In this document: in pieces, positions 45,404 to 53,989 of the stretch
How positions within the stretch are numbered: position 1 is the first letter of the stretch
Layout: each line of letters starts with the position of its first letter
DNA from: Phaeobacter gallaeciensis
GTDB lineage: Bacteria > Pseudomonadota > Alphaproteobacteria > Rhodobacterales > Rhodobacteraceae
Length of the DNA stretch: 64,000 nucleotides
Direction: 5' to 3'
Assembly (NCBI RefSeq): GCF_001678945.1
Contig: NZ_CP015124.1
Location: 1,478,501 to 1,542,500 of the forward strand
Notes under the pieces: generated by a model
Seen by the model: only the letters and a program-made list of their open reading frames with translations
Told to the model about the DNA's origin: nothing
Database searches by the model: none
Made by a program: the position numbers and the translations under genes

Positions 45404-46465
45404 TCAGTTCACTTCCACGGTCATCCCGACGACCGGACCGATCGTGCGGTTGAACTCGTCCACGCAATCCTTGCCACAGCGTTCGGCCCATTTCGGCAGG
45501 ATGACGTCCCGGGTAATTTTCTCCAGGAGCTTGTAGTCTTCCTCGGTGACCGAGACGAGCGTCATGTCGGCCTTGGTCCCGACCTCGCAAGGTTCAATGC
45601 CCACGTTGCAATTGATGCCGTCCTGGGTTTCCTCGCCCGCACCTTTCCAGATGTCGGCTTCCAGCGTGTTCAGCTCCTCTTGCAAAAAGGACTGGGTCTC
45701 CGGGTTAAGCCGGTTCCAGAAACCAAGATTCGCAGTGGTGACCATCGTGCTCCAGCCGACGGGCAGCGCATAAAGATGGGTCGAAACCTCGAACCACTTG
45801 GCCGAATTACCCGACAGGGTGCCGGTGATGGCGCAGTCCACCACCCCGGTCTGCAGCGCGGGGATCACATCCGCAAAGGCCATCGTTACCCCGGTGCCGC
45901 CCAGCGCCGACACGAATTCCGACAGGGTGCGATTGCCGGTGCGGACCTTCTTGCCGGACAGATCGCTGAGGTCCTTGATCTCGCTGTTGCAGTAAAGAAC
46001 CTGCGCCGGATAGGGCCAGGTGGCTAGGACCTTCACGCCGTATTTGTCCGCAAAATAGGAATCCAGCACCGGCTCATAGGCTTCGGCGATCGCATGGGCA
46101 GTGTGCACAGTCGGGGCCAGACCGGCAAGATCGGCGGCCTCGTTGCGGGCATCATCCGACGCAGTATAGCCAAGCACCGTGGTGCTGACATCCACCACCC
46201 CCTGGCCGGTCAGGCGCAAGATTTCGCCGCCCTTCAAACCCATCTGGTCAAAGCCGCGGGCATTGGCGGTGATCCGTCCCCCCGAGGCTTCGGGCAAGTG
46301 CTTGTCCCAGAATGCCTGTTCGTAGTTTTCATAGGACGACAAGAAGGAAACAGACCCCAGGACATTCATCTGGACGCTCTGGATTTCGGCCTGGCCTGCG
46401 GTTGCTGCGAGCGATGCAACCGCAAGAGCGGCGCCGATCCCGGTCAGCTTGGATTGAGGTTTCAT
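45404..46465 (-). CDS. dctP: TRAP transporter periplasmic substrate-binding protein (DctP)
   Basis: 353 residues from the ATG at 46465, behind AGGGAGAT. A signal peptide (about 26 residues, ending TAGQA) precedes the mature protein. The TRAP-binding arginine region is VRTGNRTLSEFVSALG, and the signature continues MAFADVIPALQTGVVDCAI. Substrate probably a carboxylate, held by that arginine. The cysteine-rich end (INCNVGIEPCEVG, RCGKDCVDEF) suggests periplasmic disulfides. First gene of the dctPQM-MmgE operon. Up to the next gene on the opposite strand there are about 350 bases, shared with operators of the TetR cluster. Confidence 0.94.
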   Translation of the reverse strand: MKPQSKLTGIGAALAVASLAATAGQAEIQSVQMNVLGSVSFLSSYENYEQAFWDKHLPEASGGRITANARGFDQMGLKGGEILRLTGQGVVDVSTTVLGYTASDDARNEAADLAGLAPTVHTAHAIAEAYEPVLDSYFADKYGVKVLATWPYPAQVLYCNSEIKDLSDLSGKKVRTGNRTLSEFVSALGGTGVTMAFADVIPALQTGVVDCAITGTLSGNSAKWFEVSTHLYALPVGWSTMVTTANLGFWNRLNPETQSFLQEELNTLEADIWKGAGEETQDGINCNVGIEPCEVGTKADMTLVSVTEEDYKLLEKITRDVILPKWAERCGKDCVDEFNRTIGPVVGMTVEVN

Positions 46466-46690
46466 CTCGGATATCTCCCTGATAGCGGTTCGGCGGCGAT
46501 TTTTGGGTCCGGCACGCAAGGCCAGGCCACCGATCATTGTTGAGCATCACCAATGCTGGCGATGCTTCGAACCTACCGCCGTTTCGCCGAGACGCGAAAA
46601 TCAACCAGATATGCCGAATTGTTATAGCTGTGCGCCCAAAGGAGCCTCAGGGGGATAACCTCTCCACCAAGTCGCAACCTCAAGAGTCAC

Positions 46691-46710
46691 ATTTGAGTGA
46701 TTGCTCAAAT
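46691..46710. promoter_or_regulatory. TetR-type operator 1
   Basis: An inverted repeat ATTTGAG-N6-CTCAAAT, with centre TGATTG. It shares TTGAGTGAT with the perfect palindrome seven bases to the right. It stands about 105 bases before the carboxymuconolactone decarboxylase gene. Confidence 0.7.
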
Positions 46711-46716
46711 TCCGCA

Positions 46717-46732
46717 TTGAGTGATCACTCAA
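46717..46732. promoter_or_regulatory. TetR-type operator 2, perfect palindrome
   Basis: TTGAGTGATCACTCAA is a perfect 16-bp palindrome. With the similar repeat to its left it forms a two-site operator in front of an operon that ends in a TetR gene, the pattern of an auto-repressed TetR unit. CTCTTTAGATAGG just downstream may contain the -10 element. Confidence 0.75.
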
Positions 46733-46813
46733 CCTCTTTAGATAGGGTGCCATGCGGCGATCACGGCCGCGCAGAGAGACAGAATCTCCAACCCACCAAC
46801 AAAGGCACCCACC

Positions 46814-47377
46814 ATGACCAACTTCCAGCTGCACACCGAAGAAACCGCCCCCGCAGACGCCAAGCCCATGCTCGCCAACTCCAAGGCAGCATTCGGCTTT
46901 ATCCCTGGCCTGCACGCCGTCATGGCCGAAGCGCCCGGCCTGCTGGAAGCCTACCAGCGCGTGCATGAACTGTTCTCCAACTCCAGTTTCGACGCAGATG
47001 AGCTGACGGTTGTTTGGCAGACCGTGAATGTCGAAAACGAATGCCACTACTGCGTTCCGGCCCATACCGGGATCGCCAAGAGCATGAGCGTCGATGATGC
47101 GATCACCGACGCGCTGCGCAACGGCACGCCGCTGCCCAATGCCCATCTCGAAGCCCTGCGGACCTTCACTCTGCAGGTCGTGCGTCAGCGCGGTGTCCTG
47201 AGCCCGGAAGAGGTTCAGGCTTTCCTCGATGCGGGCTTCACCAAGCGTCAGATCCTCGAAGTCGTCCTTGGCTACAGCCAGAAAATCATGTCGAACTATA
47301 CCAACCACCTGGCCGAAACTCCGGTCGACAGCGTGTTCGAGAAATTCGCATGGTCCGCTGACGAAAAGGCCGCCTGA
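46814..47377 (+). CDS. Carboxymuconolactone decarboxylase-family (AhpD-like) protein
   Basis: 187 residues. The CxxC-x3-H redox motif is ENECHYCVPAHTGIA (Cys77, Cys80, His84). Flanking helices such as DELTVVWQTVNVEN and ILEVVLGYSQKIMSNYTNH match the alkylhydroperoxidase-D-like group. It probably reduces a peroxide or serves as a disulfide partner. First gene of the operon with a DsbA-like protein and a TetR repressor; two operator palindromes precede it. The TetR and the two thiol enzymes suggest induction by an electrophile or oxidant. Confidence 0.92.
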   Translation: MTNFQLHTEETAPADAKPMLANSKAAFGFIPGLHAVMAEAPGLLEAYQRVHELFSNSSFDADELTVVWQTVNVENECHYCVPAHTGIAKSMSVDDAITDALRNGTPLPNAHLEALRTFTLQVVRQRGVLSPEEVQAFLDAGFTKRQILEVVLGYSQKIMSNYTNHLAETPVDSVFEKFAWSADEKAA

Positions 47378-47522
47378 TGACACTGTCCGGGGCGGTCGGG
47401 ATGCGATCTCCCCGGACATACCGCACAGGGTGACACGCGGCTTGTCCGTGCCTTAGCTATGGCCCCGGCCGATCTTTGGCGTGAAAACCTGACTTGCGGT
47501 TCTGATCATCCATGCACTATGC

Positions 47523-47545
47523 GCCAGGGGCGCTCTGCCCCTGGC
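47523..47545. repeat. Hairpin between the AhpD-like and DsbA-like genes
   Basis: GCCAGGGGC and GCCCCTGGC form a perfect nine-pair stem with loop GCTCT, in a 199-base gap inside the operon. A looser repeat TGTCCGGGG/CCCCGGACA lies at 47384-47418. Without T tracts these look like mRNA stabilising or processing structures that would set different levels of the flanking genes. Confidence 0.5.
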
Positions 47546-47576
47546 CAACAACACGCACAAACACGAAAGACGCAAC

Positions 47577-48224
47577 ATGACGGATCAGCCCCTTCGCATC
47601 GATATCATTTCAGACGTGATGTGCCCGTGGTGCATTATCGGCTTCAGTCAGCTGGCACAGGCGCTGAAAGAGACCGGAACAAACCACGAGATCCACTGGC
47701 ATCCCTTCGAGCTGAACCCCGACATGCCTGCCGAAGGGCAGAACATGCGCGAACATATCATCGAAAAATACGGCTCCACGCCTGAGCAATCGGAACAGGC
47801 CCGGGCTCAGATGACGGAGCTTGGCAATGACCTTGGCTTTAGCTTCGCCTTTTCCGAAGACACCCGCATGCACAACACCTTCGCCGCGCATCAGCTGCTG
47901 CATTGGGCGGTGGAACAGGGGCGCGGGCACGACCTGAAAATGGCGTTTTTCACCGCTCACTTCACCGATGGCCGCAATATGTCGGATCCCGAGGTTCTGG
48001 CCGATGTCGCAGGCGAAATCGGGCTCGACCGGGCAGAGGCGCTGGCCGTGCTGCAGGATGAACGTTTCGCTACCACAGTCCGCGAACGCGAAGGGTTCTG
48101 GCTGCAACAGGGCGTGCGCGGAGTGCCTGCCATGGTGTTTGACCGTCAGCATCTTGTCACCGGTGCACAAGGCGTTGAAAACTACTCGCGCATTCTGGAC
48201 CACCTGGCAAAACAAGAGGCCTGA
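47577..48224 (+). CDS. DsbA-family (FrnE-like) thiol oxidoreductase
   Basis: 215 residues, no signal peptide. The active site CPWC is formed by Cys16 and Cys19 in DIISDVMCPWCIIG, and the cis-proline is in GVRGVPAMVFDRQ. Central HNTFAAHQLLHWAVEQG and ALAVLQDERFATTVRERE are typical of cytoplasmic FrnE/polyketide-type DsbA proteins, linked to disulfide handling in oxidative stress. It is followed after two bases by a TetR gene. Same length as the CAWC protein at 26607. Confidence 0.93.
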   Translation: MTDQPLRIDIISDVMCPWCIIGFSQLAQALKETGTNHEIHWHPFELNPDMPAEGQNMREHIIEKYGSTPEQSEQARAQMTELGNDLGFSFAFSEDTRMHNTFAAHQLLHWAVEQGRGHDLKMAFFTAHFTDGRNMSDPEVLADVAGEIGLDRAEALAVLQDERFATTVREREGFWLQQGVRGVPAMVFDRQHLVTGAQGVENYSRILDHLAKQEA

Positions 48225-48226
48225 TT

Positions 48227-48829
48227 ATGGCGCGTGCTGCCCCCTATGACCGAGACGCGACCCTGGACGCCGCCATGTCCTTGTTCTGGGAACGGGGGTA
48301 TCACGCGACCTCTCTCAAGGATCTCGAAGCGGCGCTGTCGATGAAACCCGGCAGCATCTATGCCGCCTTCAAGAGCAAGGAGAACCTCTATCTCCTTGCC
48401 ATGGAGCGCTATACCAACCGCTTCCGGGCGCTGTTCCGGGAGCGGATCGCCAAGGCCTCTTCACCGTTGCAGGGGATGGCAGATTACCTGCATGGTTTTG
48501 CAGCCCTGCCCGAGGAGGATGCCGCCCGACAAGCCTGCATGCTGGTCAAGACCATCGTTGCGACACGCTCAACCGAACCGGCCATCGCGGCCCAATCTGA
48601 GGTCTACCTGACCTTGATGCGGGACGAGTTCCGGCAGATATTCGAAGCCGCGCGAGCACGCGGGGAGATCCCTGCCGATAGCGATTGCTCTACCCTCGCC
48701 CGCCGTTTTCAGGCCTACGTAAATGTCTTGCGCCTCGAGCATCATCAGGGAACGGACGAGCGGGAAATCGAAGCCCTTGCCCGAAGCCTGGCATCAGAGA
48801 TCGAGGCACTCCGCATAGGAAAAAAATAG
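48227..48829 (+). CDS. TetR/AcrR-family repressor
   Basis: 200 residues. The helix-turn-helix occupies about residues 8-55 (AAMSLFWERGYHATSLKDLE, ALSMKPGSIYAAFKSKENLY). The ligand domain has cysteine at DAARQACMLVKTIVA, where related repressors (NemR/AcuR-like) carry ligand- or redox-sensing residues. It most likely binds the two palindromes at 46691-46732 and controls its own operon. The start lies two bases after the DsbA-like stop, so it is co-transcribed. Confidence 0.93.
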   Translation: MARAAPYDRDATLDAAMSLFWERGYHATSLKDLEAALSMKPGSIYAAFKSKENLYLLAMERYTNRFRALFRERIAKASSPLQGMADYLHGFAALPEEDAARQACMLVKTIVATRSTEPAIAAQSEVYLTLMRDEFRQIFEAARARGEIPADSDCSTLARRFQAYVNVLRLEHHQGTDEREIEALARSLASEIEALRIGKK

Positions 48830-49016
48830 CAGGACAAACAAGTCTGTGGGTGCGGGCCTGCAATACTGCAAAGGAGACACTGGGGCCTGTACGAGGTCTG
48901 ATAGAGCGTGTCGAGGCTTCACCAGAAATGATGTGCTTGCCGATCACTTTGATCGATCTCGGATAGCACCAGCCTTCAATAGGTGGCGGATTGCGGCCAG
49001 ATGTTTGGTCTTAAGC

Positions 49017-49883
49017 CTATTTAGCGGCTTGCCTGAGCCATTCGGCGAAGATCTTGACGCCGTGTTTGTTGCGCGACAGCGGATTGAGCACGAGGCAATA
49101 GTCAAACCCGTGCAGCTCAGGCCCTTGGATTTGCCGGTAGCGACCGGATTTCAGACCTTCATCGACAAGCACGCTGCTGGACAACAGCAGCCCCAGCCCC
49201 TGATCCAGCGCATTGAACGCCGCGCTTTCATCACTGAAACGGGTAATGCGATCGGGCGGGAAGGTTTCCCCGGCTTCCTTGAACCATTCCTCCCAGGTGG
49301 GGCCTCCCATGTCGGCATTGCGCCAGCGATACCCCAGCAACCGACTGTTCTGCGCGCCGGTCTCCGGTTGATCGGCCAGGCTGACAGGGATGTAGCGGTC
49401 CGAGACCAAAATCTCGGCCTCCTCATTCGCGGCGGACTGGGGGCCATATCGGATCGCCAGGTCCAGCCGACCAGTCCGCAAGTCCAGAACGTCGTCATCG
49501 GTTTCGACTTCGACCCGGATGTCGCCATGCTTGTCGAAGAAATCTGAGAGACGCGGAACCAGCCAGCGTTCCGCAAAGGCATACGTTGTCGTGACCCGGA
49601 CCAGCGACTGCTCGACGTCCTTGTCGAGCATCGCGAAGGCTTCGCCAAGGGTATCAAAGGCAGTCTGCAGCTTGGGAAACAACTCCTGCCCCGCAGGCGT
49701 GAGAGCGATCTGGCGGGGGCGGCGTTCCACCAATTGAAACCCAAGATAGGCTTCAAGATGCCTGATCTGGTGGCTGATAGCGGTCGCGGTGACGCCGAGT
49801 TCGTCCCCTGCATCGGCAAAGCTCAGCCTCCGGGCAACCGCTTCGAAGGCGCGAATTGCGTTTAACGGCGGTAGTTTACGCAT
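49017..49883 (-). CDS. LysR-family regulator, GcvA-like
   Basis: 288 residues from the ATG at 49883 (GGTGAG upstream); the in-frame GTG at 49895 has no ribosome site. The start KLPPLNAIRAFEAVARRLSF and the GVTATAISHQIRHLEAYLG recognition region are typical of the GcvA clade. It is divergent from an ABC transporter/amidase operon across 105 bases and should regulate it. A second GcvA-like protein stands at the other end of the same cluster, at 57739. Confidence 0.92.
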   Translation of the reverse strand: MRKLPPLNAIRAFEAVARRLSFADAGDELGVTATAISHQIRHLEAYLGFQLVERRPRQIALTPAGQELFPKLQTAFDTLGEAFAMLDKDVEQSLVRVTTTYAFAERWLVPRLSDFFDKHGDIRVEVETDDDVLDLRTGRLDLAIRYGPQSAANEEAEILVSDRYIPVSLADQPETGAQNSRLLGYRWRNADMGGPTWEEWFKEAGETFPPDRITRFSDESAAFNALDQGLGLLLSSSVLVDEGLKSGRYRQIQGPELHGFDYCLVLNPLSRNKHGVKIFAEWLRQAAK

Positions 49884-49988
49884 GGTGTTTCTCACCGGCG
49901 AAAGGAAATCTCAGCATGGCCTGAAGAATGGTCATTTGTTTTTCGGCCTCCTCTTTCTGAAGCTTGTGGAATGAAAAGGGAGGAACAA

Positions 49989-51104
49989 ATGACACGTAAC
50001 ATTATCACCACCCGGCGCCAGTTGATCAAGGGGGGGCTTGCAGCCGCCGCCGCCATCGCCAGCCCGGCCATCCTGCGTGCGCAGGGCCGTCGCACCCTGT
50101 CGATGCTCACCTGGGCGGGCCATGCCGACCCGGATGTGATCGGCGCCTTCGAGGAGGCGCATAACGTTCGCATCCGCGCCAAGGAATATGTCGGCGGCGA
50201 CCAGATGCTCGCGCAAATCGCGCAGTCTCCGGCCGGAACCTACGATGTAATCCTGTCGGACGCGGAATACGTCGTCCAATTGCAGCAGGCGGGTTTCATT
50301 GAACCGCTTACACCCGAGGATTACCCGTTCGACGATTTTTTCCCGGAGTTCCAGAACTTCCGCGGTCACTGGTTCGACGGTCAGCCCTATGCGGTCTTCC
50401 TGCGGTTCGGCTTCCTCGGCATGTCCCATAACCGCGCCGCGATGAGCGAGGCGGAAGCCCGCAGCTATCGCAGCATGTGGGGCTCTCAGCATGAGGGGCG
50501 GATCGGCCATTTTGACTGGCACCTGCCCAACCTGGGCGCGCTGAGCCTCCTCAATGGCAACGCGTCACCGTTTGACCTTGATGAGGCGCACTGGACGGAA
50601 CTGACCGAGACGATGATGTCGCTCCGACCTCAAGTGCGCGGTTTCTATGACTACGGCGGGATGCTGTCAGCGCTGCGCTCGGGCGAGGTTTCCGCAATCC
50701 CCGGCATCGGGGACTGGATCACCGGCGTGCTGGCGCGCGATGGCGCGGATGTCACCACAACCATCCCCGAGGAAGGCGGCCTGCAATGGACCGAGTCGCT
50801 GTCGATTGGCACGCGGTCGGAAAACCAGGATCTGGCCCGAACATTCATCCAGTACATGCTGTCCCCCGAAGGACAGGTGAAGACCGCCACGCTCAAGGCC
50901 TATCCGGCGATGATCCCGACACGGGCTGGCTGGTCGCGGCTGAATGATGAACTGCCGGGCGAGGCACAGCGCCAGAACATGGTGCTGAACGGACCCAATG
51001 CGCTCGATGAGATCCGCGCCGGGCGCATCCGCCTGCGGGAGCTTCCGGTCCAGCAATCGCTGGAGACCTGGAACGACGCCTGGACGCGTTACAAGAACGC
51101 CTGA
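49989..51104 (+). CDS. ABC transporter substrate-binding protein (PotD/PotF-like)
   Basis: 371 residues from the ATG at 49989, eight bases after GGGAGGA. A twin-arginine-like signal (TTRRQLIKGGLAAAAAIA) precedes a cleavage site near AQG. The mature protein has the polyamine-type opening LSMLTWAGHADPDVIGAFEE and the late motif IPEEGGLQWTESLSI, as in PotD-type proteins that bind spermidine, putrescine or other amines. First gene of a seven-gene operon: binding protein, two permeases, ATPase, amidase, deacetylase and DUF1989 protein. The cargo is presumably the nitrogen compound that the enzymes break down. Confidence 0.93.
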   Translation: MTRNIITTRRQLIKGGLAAAAAIASPAILRAQGRRTLSMLTWAGHADPDVIGAFEEAHNVRIRAKEYVGGDQMLAQIAQSPAGTYDVILSDAEYVVQLQQAGFIEPLTPEDYPFDDFFPEFQNFRGHWFDGQPYAVFLRFGFLGMSHNRAAMSEAEARSYRSMWGSQHEGRIGHFDWHLPNLGALSLLNGNASPFDLDEAHWTELTETMMSLRPQVRGFYDYGGMLSALRSGEVSAIPGIGDWITGVLARDGADVTTTIPEEGGLQWTESLSIGTRSENQDLARTFIQYMLSPEGQVKTATLKAYPAMIPTRAGWSRLNDELPGEAQRQNMVLNGPNALDEIRAGRIRLRELPVQQSLETWNDAWTRYKNA

Positions 51105-51161
51105 TGTCCGGTCCGGCCCCGGCGTAATCGTCGGGGCCGCAGCCCTATCGGAGATATCGAC

Positions 51162-52049
51162 ATGACTTCCCCTGCTTTCCCGGCCCGCACCTCGGGGCGC
51201 CGGTTCCACTTCTTCTTCAATCGTGCCTGGCAGGCGCTTTGGGTCCTGCCGCTGCCTGCCTGGTTGCTGCTGTTCTTTGCAGTGCCGCTTGGCTTGCTGG
51301 TGGCGATTTCATTCTGGTCCGTGGTGAACTACCGGCTGACGCCGGACGCTACGCTGTCGGCCTGGCGTTATGTTCTGGGCCTCGATTTCCTCTGGGCTAG
51401 CTTCTGGCGCAGCTACGGGCTGTCGATGGCCAGCGCTGTCGCGATTTCGCTGCTGGCCTTTCCGGCCTCCTACGCGATGGCCTTTGTCGCAGCACCGCGC
51501 CAGCGACTGGTGCTACTGGGGCTTGCGATTGCACCGTTTTTCACAAGCTACCTCGTGCGTATCTATTCCTGGCAGGTTTTCCTGACCGAGGGCGGCGTGA
51601 TTTCCTCCATCGTGCAGGCGTTGGGCGGCAAGGGGGAGAGCCTTCTCAACACCTATTTCGCGCTGTTCCTCGGCCACGCAACACTGGCGCTGCCGGTCGT
51701 ACTGATCCTGCAAACCATCGCCCTTGCCAATGTGGACCGGACCGGAATTTCGGCTGCTGCCAACCTTGGCGCGCGTCCCGGAGCCATCCTGTTCCGCGTC
51801 ATTCTCCCAGCGGCCAGGCCTGGGCTGACGCTGGGGCTGCTGTTCGCCTTCCTGCTGTCTTATGCCGAGTTTGTCAGCGCCTCCTATCTGGGCGGTGGCA
51901 CCTTCCAGACCCTGCCGATCCTCGTGACCGACCTTGTCCGGGCCGGTCAGCAATGGCCGCGCGCCGCCGTGGTCTCGCTACTGATGATCGCCAGCCTGCT
52001 GGTCACCGCCTTTGTAACCGTCCTCTGGGCCTACCGCGAGAAAGGATAA
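51162..52049 (+). CDS. ABC transporter permease (PotB-like)
   Basis: 295 residues with six membrane helices. The ABC permease signature EAA-loop region is ISAAANLGARPGAILFRVILP, followed by GLLFAFLLSYAEFVSASYLGG. The N-terminal extension with WVLPLPAWLLLFFAVPLGLL is usual in PotB. Together with the next gene it forms the channel for the polyamine-type importer. Starts 57 bases after the binding protein. Confidence 0.95.
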   Translation: MTSPAFPARTSGRRFHFFFNRAWQALWVLPLPAWLLLFFAVPLGLLVAISFWSVVNYRLTPDATLSAWRYVLGLDFLWASFWRSYGLSMASAVAISLLAFPASYAMAFVAAPRQRLVLLGLAIAPFFTSYLVRIYSWQVFLTEGGVISSIVQALGGKGESLLNTYFALFLGHATLALPVVLILQTIALANVDRTGISAAANLGARPGAILFRVILPAARPGLTLGLLFAFLLSYAEFVSASYLGGGTFQTLPILVTDLVRAGQQWPRAAVVSLLMIASLLVTAFVTVLWAYREKG

Positions 52050-52052
52050 GAC

Positions 52053-52874
52053 ATGCCTCCGCATCTGAAACACGCCTTGCCAAAAGCCTTCTGGATTGCC
52101 GGACTCGCATTGGTTTTCCTGCTGCTCTACGCACCGATCCTGTCTGCGGTCCTGTTTTCCTTCAGTGCCGACCGTTTCCCAAGCCTCGATATGTCCGGGT
52201 TCAGCGCCAAATGGTACGCGCAGGTCCTGACCGATCGTGCCATGCTGGAGGCCCTTTGGAACAGCCTGACGGTTGCCGGGATTACCGCGCTGATCGCCAC
52301 AACCCTGGGATTTGCCGCAGCCTATGCGGACTATCGTTTCCGGTTCTTTGGACAGAAGGCCGTGCTCGCGCTGGCCTTGCTGCCGCCGACGGTTCCGCTG
52401 GTTATCCTTGGCCTCGCCATGCTGGCCTTCTTCTCCCGCATCGGCATAGCCGGCACGCTTGCGGCCGTAGTCGCCGCGCATGTGGTGATCGCCGCGCCCT
52501 TTGCGATGGCGGTCTGCCGTCTGCGGCTGGCGCAGCTGGATAAGACGCTGGAAACTGCAGCGCAGAACCTAGGTGCGTTGCCGCATTCCGCGCTCGCCCG
52601 CATCGTGCTGCCGCACACGCTGCCCGCCATTCTCGCTGCCTTCCTGATCACCTTTGCCGTGTCATTCGACGAGTATGTGATCTCTTGGTTCACGGGCGGT
52701 TTGAACCAGACCATTCCGGTTGCGGTTCTGACCACCCTTCAGGGGCAGGTCGATCCCACCATCCACGTTATCGGCACATTGAGTTTTTCCGTCACGCTGA
52801 CGCTGGTTCTGATCGCGCTTGCCGTGGTCCTGAGCCAGAGCGGCGGCGCCATGTCCAAGGAGGAGACATCATGA
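52053..52874 (+). CDS. ABC transporter permease (PotC-like)
   Basis: 273 residues, six membrane helices. The EAA loop is LETAAQNLGALPHSALARIV, next to TFAVSFDEYVISWFTGG, a hallmark of PotC proteins. It starts three bases after the PotB-like stop and its stop overlaps the ATPase start (ATGA). Partner of the PotB-like protein in the inner membrane. Confidence 0.95.
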   Translation: MPPHLKHALPKAFWIAGLALVFLLLYAPILSAVLFSFSADRFPSLDMSGFSAKWYAQVLTDRAMLEALWNSLTVAGITALIATTLGFAAAYADYRFRFFGQKAVLALALLPPTVPLVILGLAMLAFFSRIGIAGTLAAVVAAHVVIAAPFAMAVCRLRLAQLDKTLETAAQNLGALPHSALARIVLPHTLPAILAAFLITFAVSFDEYVISWFTGGLNQTIPVAVLTTLQGQVDPTIHVIGTLSFSVTLTLVLIALAVVLSQSGGAMSKEETS

Positions 52875-53989
52875 CTAACACGCACCTGAAATTGGACGGG
52901 CTTGCCAAGTCCTATGGCAACTTCGTCGCCGTCGTAGAGTTTTCGCTGGACATTGCGCAAGGTGAGTTCATCGCAATCATGGGGCCGTCCGGCTGTGGCA
53001 AGACAACGAGCCTCCGCATGCTTGCCGGTCTTGAAACCGCAGACCGTGGCCAGATCACCCTTGCGGGCAACCGGATCGACCAACTGCCGGTCTGGGAACG
53101 GGAAACCCCCATGGTCTGGCAAAGCCTGGCCTTGTTCCCCTTCATGACCGTGCGGGAAAACGTCGAGTTCGGCCTCAAGATGCGCGGCGTTGCGGGGGCT
53201 GAGCGCCGTCGCCGTGCCGATGACTGGCTGGAGCGGCTGGGCATTTCCACCTACGCAGATCGCAATGTCGCGCGGCTGTCAGGTGGTCAGCGCCAACGCG
53301 TCGCCCTTGCCCGGAGCCTTGTGCTGGAACCCAAAGTGCTGCTGCTGGACGAGCCACTCTCGGCACTTGATGCCCATATGGCGATCAAGATGCAGGGCGA
53401 GCTAAAGAAGCTGCAGCGCGAGCTTGGCATCACCTTTGTCTATGTCACCCACAGCCACTCCGAGGCCTTCTCGCTCGCCGATAGGGTTGTCATCATGAAC
53501 GGCGGCCGGGTGGAGCAGATCGGCAGCCCGCAGGACATCTTCCTGCGCCCACGCAGCAAGTTCGTCGCGCAATTCGTAGGCGGGATCAGCCTGTTGGAGG
53601 GACGGATTTCCGGCAAAGAGGACGGCAAACGCTTCCTGGAAACACGCGACGGAAAGGTCCAGCTTGCCGACAGCAGCGGGCTGACACAAGGCGATAGCGC
53701 GGATCTGGCTGTGCGGGCGGACAGGATCTCTGTGACCGTCAACCCAGGCTGGGGTGAGAACGAAATCGCCTGCACGCTGGTGTCCGAGGAGTTCGCCGGT
53801 GCGGTCGTCAATCTGCATCTCGAAACCGCATCCGGCCACAGCCTGGTGGCGCAAGTCCAGCAGCGCGAGCTCGAGCAGCTGGACGCAAGCACCGGGGCGC
53901 GGGTCTATGCCTCCTGGCACCCCTGCGACGGCTTCATTCTGGAGCGCGCGCAGCAATCGGAAGCAGGCGCCAAGGTGAGGGCCGCATGA
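52871..53989 (+). CDS. ABC transporter ATP-binding protein (PotA-like)
   Basis: 372 residues; the ATG at 52871 overlaps the previous stop and lies behind AAGGAGGAG. Walker A GPSGCGKTT at about 38-46, Q-loop MVWQSLALFPFMT, signature LSGGQRQRVALARSL, Walker B VLLLDEPLSALD and switch His in YVTHSHSEAF are complete. A C-terminal TOBE-type regulatory domain follows from about residue 280. It powers the importer. Its stop overlaps the start of the amidase gene, tying transport and hydrolysis together. Confidence 0.96.
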   Translation: MTNTHLKLDGLAKSYGNFVAVVEFSLDIAQGEFIAIMGPSGCGKTTSLRMLAGLETADRGQITLAGNRIDQLPVWERETPMVWQSLALFPFMTVRENVEFGLKMRGVAGAERRRRADDWLERLGISTYADRNVARLSGGQRQRVALARSLVLEPKVLLLDEPLSALDAHMAIKMQGELKKLQRELGITFVYVTHSHSEAFSLADRVVIMNGGRVEQIGSPQDIFLRPRSKFVAQFVGGISLLEGRISGKEDGKRFLETRDGKVQLADSSGLTQGDSADLAVRADRISVTVNPGWGENEIACTLVSEEFAGAVVNLHLETASGHSLVAQVQQRELEQLDASTGARVYASWHPCDGFILERAQQSEAGAKVRAA

